A stretch of DNA of 37,782 bases from an uncultured Holosporaceae bacterium (GTDB lineage: Bacteria; Pseudomonadota; Alphaproteobacteria; UBA3830; CASESI01). A program made the position numbers and the translations under genes. Under the pieces are notes generated by a model. That model searched no databases, was not told the DNA's origin, and saw only the letters and a list, made by a program, of their open reading frames with translations. Where the stretch lies: NCBI GenBank assembly GCA_949290705.1, contig CASESI010000001.1, positions 1 to 37,782 on the forward strand. The letters are read 5' to 3'. Shown piece after piece: positions 1 through 5,498 of the stretch. The number at the start of each line of letters is the position of its first letter. Position 1 is the first letter of the stretch.

Positions 1-88
1 GTTCTCCTCTGCTTTGAATTCCATATTCTGTCCTCCCGAATAACGAAAAAGCAAAAACGAGGACAAATGGCAATAAAAATCTTCTCAT
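1..88 (-). CDS. 5' end of a minus-strand gene cut by the window edge; start uncertain
   Basis: Read on the minus strand from the ATG at 88, the sequence gives an N-terminus that looks like a signal peptide (MRRFLLPFVLVFAFSLFG) and stays open to the window edge. In a different frame, an ATG at 22-24 has a textbook Shine-Dalgarno (GGGAGG, about 7 nt away) and would start MEFKAEEN. Only one is likely to be the real start and the window is too short to decide. Either way a minus-strand gene runs off the left edge, divergent from cdsA. Product not identifiable. Confidence 0.35.
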   Translation of the reverse strand, partial: MRRFLLPFVLVFAFSLFGRTEYGIQSRGE

Positions 89-185
89 ATATCTAATTCT
101 AACATTTAAATATTAAAAAAGGATTAAAATGAGAGAAAAAAGTTAATAAAAAAAATAAAAATACTATCTACAATTGATTTTTTTT

Positions 186-193
186 GCTATCAT
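186..193 (+). promoter_or_regulatory. possible extended -10 promoter element for cdsA
   Basis: TGCTATCAT-like extended -10 (TG, one base, then TATCAT) about 40 nt before the cdsA start. No convincing -35 is visible. The block TTTTTGCTAT recurs at 4426-4435 and, with a shorter T run, before the orphan ORF near 4732-4740, in each case in a gap before a gene, which gives slight support to a promoter role. Confidence 0.25.
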
Positions 194-200
194 ATTACCC

Positions 201-228
201 GGAGGGTGCCGGAGGGTGCGCCGGGAGG
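201..228 (+). promoter_or_regulatory. triplicated Shine-Dalgarno-like block before cdsA
   Basis: GGAGGGTGC occurs twice in direct tandem (201-209 and 211-219), followed by the spaced ribosome-binding site GGGAGG at 223-228, 5 nt before the ATG at 234. Three anti-SD-complementary blocks lie within 28 nt of an otherwise AT-rich leader. The last one sets the cdsA start at 234 rather than the in-frame TTG at 174. Confidence 0.55.
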
Positions 229-233
229 TATAT

Positions 234-869
234 ATGAAGGATCTGAAGGTAAGGGTGATTTCTTCGTTGTTTTTGTTGTTGTATTTATGGTTTTTTCTTT
301 GGCTTGATTCGCTTCTTTTGACTTGTGTTGCGTTGGTCCCGATCGTCATTGCAACTTTTTACGAGGTGAATGGCAGCATAAGTCTTGATAGAGTAGGGGC
401 GATGTCGTTCATTAATGCGTATTTGGTTGTCGGATTTTCTGCGATCTTGTTCGTAAAGCAATTGTACGGGGCAAAGGTTTTGTTCGTTTTGGTGCTGATT
501 GCGGTTGTGGCTGATTCGTTCGCGTACGCGTTTGGAAGGTTTTTTAGAGGGCCGAAATTATGCCCAAGCATAAGTCCGTCGAAAACTATTTCTGGATTTT
601 TAGGTGGCGTTTCGATGGCTTGGATCATTGGCTATTTCGCTTATATGGATTTAGTTCCGCAGGGATTTTTCAAGCACGATTTGATTGCGATAACGATTTT
701 CGTTGCGGCTGCTGTGATTGGTGACTTGGTGGAGTCCATGATGAAAAGGTCGCTCGATCTTAAGGATTTTGGGTGTGTTGTGCCTGGGCATGGCGGAATG
801 TTTGACCGGTTGGATAGTACGTTGCTGGTCACGACCGCATGCCTTGTTTCACGTTGGTTCGAGTTATAA
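234..869 (+). CDS. cdsA: phosphatidate cytidylyltransferase (CDP-diglyceride synthase)
   Basis: Makes CDP-diacylglycerol from phosphatidate and CTP at the inner membrane, the branch point for phospholipid synthesis. The protein (211 aa) is mostly hydrophobic with several membrane segments. It carries the C-terminal family signature: a DSFAYAFGR segment, then S-(M)MKRSLDLKDFG...PGHGGMFDRLDS, which holds the K-R and D...GG..DR..D residues of the CdsA active site. It is short next to the roughly 270-285 aa of E. coli-type enzymes, as often in reduced alphaproteobacteria. The start is the ATG at 234, chosen for its GGGAGG site. Its usual partners uppS and dxr are not beside it. The stop abuts the stop of the convergent gene at 870 with no gap. 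Confidence 0.88.
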   Translation: MKDLKVRVISSLFLLLYLWFFLWLDSLLLTCVALVPIVIATFYEVNGSISLDRVGAMSFINAYLVVGFSAILFVKQLYGAKVLFVLVLIAVVADSFAYAFGRFFRGPKLCPSISPSKTISGFLGGVSMAWIIGYFAYMDLVPQGFFKHDLIAITIFVAAAVIGDLVESMMKRSLDLKDFGCVVPGHGGMFDRLDSTLLVTTACLVSRWFEL

Positions 870-1286
870 TTACTCTATAACCATGCCGTCTTCCAAATCC
901 GTTATAAGAGGGATGGATTTTTGTTGGTACGGAAAGTCTATTGGCGAGTCGGGAAGTGTTATGATTGCCATGGAGGTTAGTACCGTCGCCGTTGAGGTTG
1001 AATTTACCTCTGTGCATGCGTATCTTCTCTGCGGAAGTTGTTTCATCGGCGATGCTGGATGGGTAATTACCGGTGCGCTTGTTTGGTCGCAAAGATGATA
1101 TCGCCCGAATTGATCTCTGCGTGACCTTTTCGCTTGGTTGTCTTCGTTTTCAAAATCTCGTTTAAGATATTTTCTTGGCGTGAAACTAAAACCCATGGTA
1201 GAATTCTCGTATGGGTTGCTGTTCATTGCATATGCGGAGTATAAAGATATACCGAGCATAAAGTAAGTAATTTTTAACTTTTTCAT
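870..1286 (-). CDS. small secreted protein of unknown function with a bipartite NLS-like motif
   Basis: Encodes 138 aa. Residues 1-20 are a clear Sec signal peptide (MKKLKITYFMLGISLYSAYA, cleavage after AYA). The mature part is hydrophilic and I recognise no family. Residues 42-57 read KR, nine residues, then KRSRR, the pattern of a nucleoplasmin-type bipartite nuclear localisation signal. That is only a sequence resemblance; a basic patch in a periplasmic protein is the alternative. No Shine-Dalgarno precedes the ATG; the upstream sequence is AT-rich. It converges on cdsA with zero spacing. That the gene is real rests on the signal peptide and on the frame staying open over 417 bp. Confidence 0.6.
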   Translation of the reverse strand: MKKLKITYFMLGISLYSAYAMNSNPYENSTMGFSFTPRKYLKRDFENEDNQAKRSRRDQFGRYHLCDQTSAPVITHPASPMKQLPQRRYACTEVNSTSTATVLTSMAIITLPDSPIDFPYQQKSIPLITDLEDGMVIE

Positions 1287-1364
1287 ATTTAAAATGTATA
1301 ATGCGAAGGTTAATTTTTCAATACCACATAAAAATAAAAAAATAAAAAAAATTAAAAAAAGTTC

Positions 1365-1393
1365 TTGACTTTTTAAAAAAAGTATGCTACAGT
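1365..1393 (+). promoter_or_regulatory. sigma-70-type promoter
   Basis: TTGACT at 1365-1370 (5/6 to consensus) and TACAGT at 1388-1393 (4/6) with an ideal 17-bp spacer. Transcription would start near 1400, about 150 nt before the terminase gene, and enter the structured region at 1400-1457. Confidence 0.6.
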
Positions 1394-1399
1394 ATTTAA

Positions 1400-1457
1400 G
1401 ATTTCATGTGGAAGGTGTCTAAAAACTTCCTACAACCCACGGATTGCTGGGATTTTT
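1400..1457 (+). ncRNA. candidate small RNA or attenuated leader upstream of the terminase gene
   Basis: Directly after the promoter at 1365-1393 lies a stem GTGGAAG/CTTCC(T)AC (1408-1414 with 1426-1433, one bulge), then a short GC-rich stem CCCA/TGGG (1436-1439 with 1448-1451) followed by ATTTTTATT and further T runs, like a weak intrinsic terminator. The transcript would be about 58 nt. There is no open reading frame in it. It could be a free small RNA or a transcription-attenuation leader for the head genes. It matches no RNA family I can name. Confidence 0.4.
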
Positions 1458-1549
1458 ATTAATTTTTTGATGATCGAAATTTTTCTGGGGCTTTTTGCTT
1501 TCTGATTTATTTCAAAAAAATTTTAACAATTATTTTTTTAGGAGGATTT

Positions 1550-3097
1550 ATGAATAAAACTATTTTTAGAATGAAAGGTGCGTATACAACTATGGGGAGA
1601 ACAACTGTTGCGGAGTGTAATCCATTTCGCACAACCGTCTCTGAGGCCCACCAAAATAATTTTTCTGCTTTGGCAGGGAATGTATCCGCTCCGCAAAATA
1701 ACTTACCTGTGGATTGCACAACCGCTCCTGAGGCTCAACAGGATAAATTATCTGTGCTTGAAAATAAAAAGATGCTGGCAAAACAAAACGAGGCATTTTT
1801 TCTGGAAAAGATGAAGCGGCTGCCACACGAGTTGCGGAGGGTGGCGTTCGACATACGGTGCAAAACGGATTGGATTTTCCTGCGTCGCAAAAACCAAAAA
1901 CCGCCACCCGGGAAATGGATGATATGGCTGATCCTCGCCGGCCGAGGGTTTGGAAAAACCCGAACAGGTGCGGAAACTTTGAAACTTTGGATTAATAAAG
2001 GATTTTACAAAAATATAGCTCTCATCGCGAGCACGATAAATGACGCGAGGGAGGTGATGATAGAAGGAAAAAGCGGGCTTATCCAGGCGTTTAAGGATGA
2101 TAAAAATAAGTTGCTGTTTGAACCGTCGAAAAGAAAAATAACGTGGCAAAATGGTGCTACGGCTTATATTTACAGCTCGGAGAACTACGAAAAACTTCGT
2201 GGTCCTGAATTTGATTTGATTTGGATGGATGAGCTCGCAAAATTTGAACATCCCGAGGAAACCTTTGACCAGGCGATGTTGACGCTTCGCGTTGGGGCAA
2301 GGCCTCGGATGATTATTACGACAACGCCAAAACCGATACCTATCATAAGAAAATTGATGGATCGGAAAGATACGGTTCTGACAAAGGGCACGACATACGA
2401 TAATAAGAAAAATCTCTCGCAGGCCTTTATTGATAATATAAAGGCGCAATTTGAAAATACCGAGCTAGGTGCCCAAGAGATCTATGCCGAAGTGCTAGAA
2501 CCTCAACATATATATTTGTGGGATAAAAATCTGATCAAGGCCGCGAAAGTTAATGCAGTGCCACCCCGGGAATTTTTGAAAAAAGTGATCAGCATAGATC
2601 CCGCAGTCACTACTAATAATAAGAGTGATGAAACCGGAATAATTATGGCCGGAATTGACGAGAGAGGGATAATTTATATCCTGGATGATTTTAGTACGAA
2701 AGCGCCAGCCAATAATTGGTGCGATTTTGTGATCGCCGCGTACTATAAATATGATGTGGACGAAGTGATTGTTGAAACAAATGCCGGAGGGGACTTAACC
2801 GAGCAGTTGATTCACGTGAAAGATCCTTGCGTTCAAATTAACGGAGTCTTTGCAACACGGGGGAAAATCCTTCGCGCAGAGCCTATCGTTCCGCTTTACA
2901 AAAATGGCATGGTAAAGCATTCGAAAACTTTCGAAAAACTCGAGTCCCAGATGATGAATTACGTCTCGAACTCGACTAGTGTTCTTGTGCAAAATGCGCA
3001 GAACCAAAAGTCCCCGGACCGCATGGACGCCCTGGTTTGGGCTGTCTCGGACCTGCATTATTATTACGAGCATATGCCGAAAATTACCCTGCTCTGA
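1550..3097 (+). CDS. terL: phage/GTA terminase large subunit
   Basis: ATP-driven DNA-packaging motor with nuclease, 515 aa. The ATPase part has Walker A GRGFGKTR (131-138) and Walker B LIWMDE (223-228), then a TTTP coupling motif (257-260). The C-terminal RNase H-like nuclease has VISIDPA (Asp350), the acidic EVIVET (Glu409) and SPDRMDALVWA (Asp490, Asp493). This layout fits the terminase of alphaproteobacterial gene transfer agents and HK97-like phages. The first ~80 residues are an extra low-complexity extension containing an imperfect 29-residue repeat. The start ATG has GGAGG 5 nt upstream. No small terminase subunit is adjacent, and the portal, which usually follows, is displaced by about 2.2 kb. 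No frameshift or missing catalytic residue is seen. Confidence 0.92.
   Translation: MNKTIFRMKGAYTTMGRTTVAECNPFRTTVSEAHQNNFSALAGNVSAPQNNLPVDCTTAPEAQQDKLSVLENKKMLAKQNEAFFLEKMKRLPHELRRVAFDIRCKTDWIFLRRKNQKPPPGKWMIWLILAGRGFGKTRTGAETLKLWINKGFYKNIALIASTINDAREVMIEGKSGLIQAFKDDKNKLLFEPSKRKITWQNGATAYIYSSENYEKLRGPEFDLIWMDELAKFEHPEETFDQAMLTLRVGARPRMIITTTPKPIPIIRKLMDRKDTVLTKGTTYDNKKNLSQAFIDNIKAQFENTELGAQEIYAEVLEPQHIYLWDKNLIKAAKVNAVPPREFLKKVISIDPAVTTNNKSDETGIIMAGIDERGIIYILDDFSTKAPANNWCDFVIAAYYKYDVDEVIVETNAGGDLTEQLIHVKDPCVQINGVFATRGKILRAEPIVPLYKNGMVKHSKTFEKLESQMMNYVSNSTSVLVQNAQNQKSPDRMDALVWAVSDLHYYYEHMPKITLL
1629..1750 (+). repeat. imperfect 87-bp-period repeat inside the 5' end of terL
   Basis: GCACAACCG at 1629-1637 recurs at 1716-1724. 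The following ~25 bases are also alike (CTGAGGCCCACCAAAAT against CTGAGGCTCAACAGGAT). The 87-bp period is exactly 29 codons, so the repeat stays in frame and gives the pair TTVSEAHQNNFSAL and TTAPEAQQDKLSVL. It lies wholly in the N-terminal extension that precedes the terminase core. Confidence 0.6.
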
Positions 3098-3161
3098 AAA
3101 AGATGAGGTGATCAAATCAATGGCCGAACGGATGGCCATTCTGTTGGGCATAAAAACTCGA

Positions 3162-3571
3162 CATAGGTTGTAGGCCAGTTACATGCTGTTCCAATGATGT
3201 GCCCCAAGAAGCCGCTGCTGATGAAGTGGCCGATGAGGTCGCGAAAATTTTAAATAAATTTTCGATAAATTGTAAGAATATCGACTGTGAGATACTTCTA
3301 ACCTTGCAGTTGAGTTTTCACCTTGCAATGTCAGCATTGTCCCTAGAGGGGCGCCGAAAATTTTAAATAAATTTAATACAGATTTAATTAGAATTTTCTG
3401 CATACCTGGTGGAAAGTATACGGTTCATAGGTTGTAAGCTAGTTATATGCTGTTTCAATGATGTGCCCCAAGAAGCCACTGCTTATGAAGTGGCCGATGA
3501 GGTCGCGAAAATTTTAGATAAATTTAATACAGATTTAATTAGAATTTTCTGCATACCTGGTGGAAAGTATA
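3162..3571 (+). repeat. nested direct repeats; forward-orientation copies of the head-module repeat family
   Basis: Block A (3162-3262) recurs at 3426-3525 with about eight mismatches over 100 bp. Block B (about 3353-3420) recurs at 3503-3570 almost identically; the B copies start with the tail of A. In one frame both A copies read NDVPQEA.A.EVADEVAKIL.KF, with no start codon. The same peptide pattern, DEVPLPDEVPKILNIF, is read on the minus strand at the starts of the orphan ORF (4841) and the portal gene (5324). The blocks are therefore opposite-orientation members of one family. Confidence 0.75.
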
Positions 3572-3582
3572 GTGGTTGACAA

Positions 3583-3595
3583 CAACTTTAGGTTG
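3583..3595. promoter_or_regulatory. 13-bp near-palindrome, site 1
   Basis: CAACTTTAGGTTG, arms CAAC/GTTG. It overlaps the region just after a perfect TTGACA (3576-3581). Similar 13-mers occur at 3660 and 4340 on both sides of the protease gene, with a weaker one at 4395 (CAACTGTGAATTG). A protein-binding site is possible. Confidence 0.3.
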
Positions 3596-3659
3596 AATAA
3601 AGGTTAAAATAATATTTAAATAATCTGCAAAATTAAAGTAAATAAAGTGAAAATTTTTG

Positions 3660-3672
3660 CAACTTAAAGTTG
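3660..3672. promoter_or_regulatory. 13-bp palindrome, site 2
   Basis: CAACTTAAAGTTG is a perfect 6-1-6 inverted repeat. Like site 1 it is followed by A-rich sequence (AAATAAAATT). It lies about 100 bp before the protease start and 42 bp before the possible -10 at 3714. Confidence 0.35.
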
Positions 3673-3713
3673 AAATAAAATTTTTAGGCGGTAAAAAGTT
3701 AAAGGCTTGTATA

Positions 3714-3719
3714 TATAAT
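3714..3719 (+). promoter_or_regulatory. possible -10 element for the protease gene
   Basis: A perfect TATAAT that would place transcription start near 3726, 43 nt before the protease ATG. No good -35 is seen at 16-18 bp. AT-rich background makes chance matches likely. Confidence 0.3.
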
Positions 3720-3768
3720 ATAGGTTGTATTAATGTGTAAAAAATATTTTAAATTTTAGGAGAATAAA

Positions 3769-4329
3769 ATGAAAATTAGAGTAAAAAAATCAATAAGTGA
3801 TATGTCGAAAAAAATTTCTTACCCTCTCGAGTTAAAAGAGGTGAGAGATGGAGAAAGCGGAGAATTCTGCGGTTATGCGAGCGTTTTTAATGTTGAAGAT
3901 TCTTACGGAGACGTGGTTGTGAAGGGGGCTTTTGATGAGTCGATAAAAGAGTCGCGAAAAAGGCCTTTGTTGTGGCAACATGAGCAAAACACACCGATTG
4001 GCGTGATTACAGCGATTCAGGAGGATAATTATGGACTTTTTATTAGAGGTCGTTTTTTGCTGGAGGTGAAAAAGGCGCGAGAGGCGTATGCACTTGTCAA
4101 AAATGGCTCTATCAGTGGGCTTTCGATTGGTTACATTCCTCGTCGATTTTCCCGCATTGACGGTGGGCGTAAATTATTGAGCGTGAATTTGCTTGAAATT
4201 TCGCTTGTGACATTTGCGTCTAATAAACTCGCGAAAATCACGGAAATCAAGAATGCGAACGAAATTTATCGCATCAATGAGATGATTAATGTGTTGACTA
4301 AAAATGTGAGGAGGTTGATAAAAAACTAA
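3769..4329 (+). CDS. HK97-family prohead maturation protease
   Basis: Serine protease (U35/HK97 type) that cleaves the capsid delta domain during head maturation, 186 aa. It shows the family order: GYASVFNVEDSYGDVVVKGAF (35-55), the histidine motif LLWQHE (His71), and the serine region NGSISGLSIGY (112-122, Ser116 or Ser119), followed by LLEISLVTFASNKLAKI. The length fits proteases without a scaffold fusion. The start at 3769 is set by AGGAGA 5 nt upstream; an in-frame ATG at 3802 is the alternative. It lies before the portal gene, the reverse of the portal-protease order in Rhodobacter-type gene transfer agents. Confidence 0.9.
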   Translation: MKIRVKKSISDMSKKISYPLELKEVRDGESGEFCGYASVFNVEDSYGDVVVKGAFDESIKESRKRPLLWQHEQNTPIGVITAIQEDNYGLFIRGRFLLEVKKAREAYALVKNGSISGLSIGYIPRRFSRIDGGRKLLSVNLLEISLVTFASNKLAKITEIKNANEIYRINEMINVLTKNVRRLIKN

Positions 4330-4339
4330 CTTCTAAAAA

Positions 4340-4352
4340 CAACTAAAAGTTG
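4340..4352. promoter_or_regulatory. 13-bp palindrome, site 3
   Basis: CAACTAAAAGTTG, arms CAACT/AGTTG, followed by AATTTTGTTTT. It begins 10 nt after the protease stop, so it could equally be a weak terminator hairpin for that gene. The sequence matches sites 1 and 2 at 3583 and 3660. Confidence 0.35.
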
Positions 4353-4736
4353 AATTTTGTTTTGTATTGAGTAAAATTTTGTGAAAAAGATACACAACTG
4401 TGAATTGAAAAAGTGAAAAAATGAATTTTTGCTATAACATTGTTTTTGTATATTTTTGATACCGGAAAATTATTTTTTAGGTTTTTGAATAAAAATATTT
4501 TCTAGTTTAAAGATATATACTTTGTTGTTCAATGGGCAAAAAACCAATTGATCTTATATCAAAAAGTTGCACAGAATTTTTTTTGTGATCACATGTAAGA
4601 TAGCAAAATGTTTAAATAAAATTTGTTAAAAAATTACATTGGTTTTAAGAAAATTTGATATGGATTTAGTTAAAAATTTGTATACATAAACACGGTGGAG
4701 CTTTTTTATTTCACATAGTAGTCTTTGGGGTTTTGC

Positions 4737-4742
4737 TATAAC
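4737..4742 (+). promoter_or_regulatory. possible extended -10 for the orphan ORF/portal region
   Basis: TG-C-TATAAC in the 12-mer TTTTGCTATAAC, which also occurs at 4427-4438. Transcription from here would begin near 4749 with a leader of about 90 nt before the ATG at 4841. No clear -35. Confidence 0.3.
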
Positions 4743-4827
4743 GAAAACCAATATTGTTACCCGTGTTTGCAAAATGATTCGTTTGTTAATGGTCGAGCGA
4801 AATATAAGTTTAAAATTAATGTAAAAA

Positions 4828-5069
4828 TTTAGGAGAATTTATGATAAATATATTTAAAATTTTCGGCACCTCGTCCGGTAGAGGCACTTCGTCTGTGTCA
4901 GGTACTTCATCTATGATGGGTACTTCGTCTGAAGTTGGCGCCTCATCGGGTAGAGGCACATCATCTGGGATAGATGTTTCGTCTGTTAGTGGTACTTCGC
5001 AAGAACTTGACCCCTCATGGCAGGAGAGGTCTGTTATAAACAATAGCACGGTGCTTGCTGCATCCGGTA
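4828..5069 (+). repeat. duplicated 5' module, copy 1 (orphan ORF)
   Basis: 242 bp running from TTTAGGAGAATTTATG to GCATCCGGTA, nearly identical to 5311-5498 at the portal gene. It includes the ribosome site, the start codon and about 75 codons. The two copies differ in length by 54 bp, exactly three of the 18-bp units that encode the GTSSxx hexapeptide. This copy has eight units (about 4865-5008). Confidence 0.85.
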
Positions 5070-5272
5070 TGGTACAGGATTCAGAGGAACCATCAAGCGA
5101 TGAAATGGTATCTGGTGGATCGGCGTTATGTGGAGGATCACGGTTTGGGTTCAGAACACTGTTTTATAAAAGAGTTGAGGCAGAGGTTTTTGCTTTATTC
5201 TTTGGCGAAATTTTAGGATGGATGAAATTGAAGATGTTTCCAGCATTCAAAATTCAAACGTGGTTGTGTTAA
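4841..5272 (+). CDS. orphan ORF sharing its N-terminus with the portal protein
   Basis: 143 aa. Residues 1-76 match the first ~58 residues of the portal protein downstream, including MINIFKIFGTS, hexapeptide repeats (GTSSGR, GTSSVS, GTSSMM and so on) and NNSTVLAASG. After that it diverges into a serine/glycine stretch and a hydrophobic-basic tail (TLFYKRVEAEVFALFFGEI...) that I do not recognise and that has no portal fold. The ATG has AGGAGA 4 nt upstream, as good as the portal's. It may be a real small head-module protein that acquired the same 5' module, or the remains of a duplicated portal start. It sits between protease and portal, where gene transfer agents are not known to carry a similar protein. 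Confidence 0.45.
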   Translation: MINIFKIFGTSSGRGTSSVSGTSSMMGTSSEVGASSGRGTSSGIDVSSVSGTSQELDPSWQERSVINNSTVLAASGMVQDSEEPSSDEMVSGGSALCGGSRFGFRTLFYKRVEAEVFALFFGEILGWMKLKMFPAFKIQTWLC

Positions 5273-5310
5273 TGTAATTGCAATTAATTTAAACAAAAGT
5301 TTATGTATTT

Positions 5311-5498
5311 TTTAGGAGAATTTATGATAAATATATTTAAAATTTTCGGCACCTCGTTCGGTAGAGGAGTTTCGTCTGTATCTAGTACTTCATCTATGAT
5401 GGGTGCTTCGTCTGGAATTGGCACACAGCAAGAACTTGACCCCTCAGGACAGGAGAGGTATGTTATAAACAATAGCACGGTGCTTGCTGCATCCGGTA
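5311..5498 (+). repeat. duplicated 5' module, copy 2 (portal gene)
   Basis: 188-bp copy of 4828-5069 with five 18-bp units (about 5348-5437) instead of eight. Its minus strand reads DETPLPNEVPKILNIF, the peptide pattern of the forward repeats at 3162-3571. The DNA core GAAAATTTTAAATAWATTT is common to all copies. Confidence 0.85.

Larger units (their letters stand above)
3098..3768. other. 671-bp non-coding gap between terminase and protease genes
   Basis: Contains no credible gene. A 17-codon frame from ATG 3120 (MAERMAILLG...) has only a poor ribosome site. The rest holds duplicated elements (3162-3571), two 13-bp near-palindromes (3583-3595, 3660-3672) and a possible promoter before the protease gene. 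The portal gene would be expected here in a canonical gene transfer agent. Confidence 0.7.
4330..4840. other. 511-bp AT-rich non-coding gap with scattered signals
   Basis: No gene seen. Contents: a 13-bp palindrome just after the protease stop (4340-4352), two copies of TTTTGCTATAAC (4427-4438 and 4731-4742) that resemble extended -10 elements, the palindrome TGTGATCACA (4584-4593), and an 8-bp inverted repeat AAACACGG/CCGTGTTT (4688-4695 with 4761-4768). The gap ends with AGGAGA before the orphan ORF. Confidence 0.6.

Noticed and set aside
855-866. GGTTCGAGT near the end of cdsA as a tRNA T-arm
   Set aside because: It is within the cdsA coding sequence (SRWFEL) and no acceptor or anticodon stem surrounds it.
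769-1098. Plus-strand open frame overlapping the end of cdsA and opposite the secreted gene at 870
   Set aside because: Starts inside cdsA in another frame, has no ribosome site, and competes with a minus-strand gene that has a clear signal peptide.
1748-2449. 233-codon minus-strand frame opposite the terminase gene
   Set aside because: Shadow frame over the conserved ATPase domain; the plus-strand gene is certain.
3154-3365. Open frame through the first intergenic repeat (DVPQEAAADEVADEVAKILNKF)
   Set aside because: No start codon and no ribosome site; kept as a repeat-family member, not a gene.
4584-4593. TGTGATCACA palindrome as a CRP-type site
   Set aside because: CRP half-sites need 6 bp between TGTGA and TCACA; here the halves directly abut and no promoter is placed for it.
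4816-5478. Minus-strand DEVP-repeat ORFs opposite the orphan ORF and portal start
   Set aside because: No ribosome site, and the plus strand has strong AGGAGA starts and continues into portal sequence. The peptide similarity to the forward repeats is used only as evidence of common origin.
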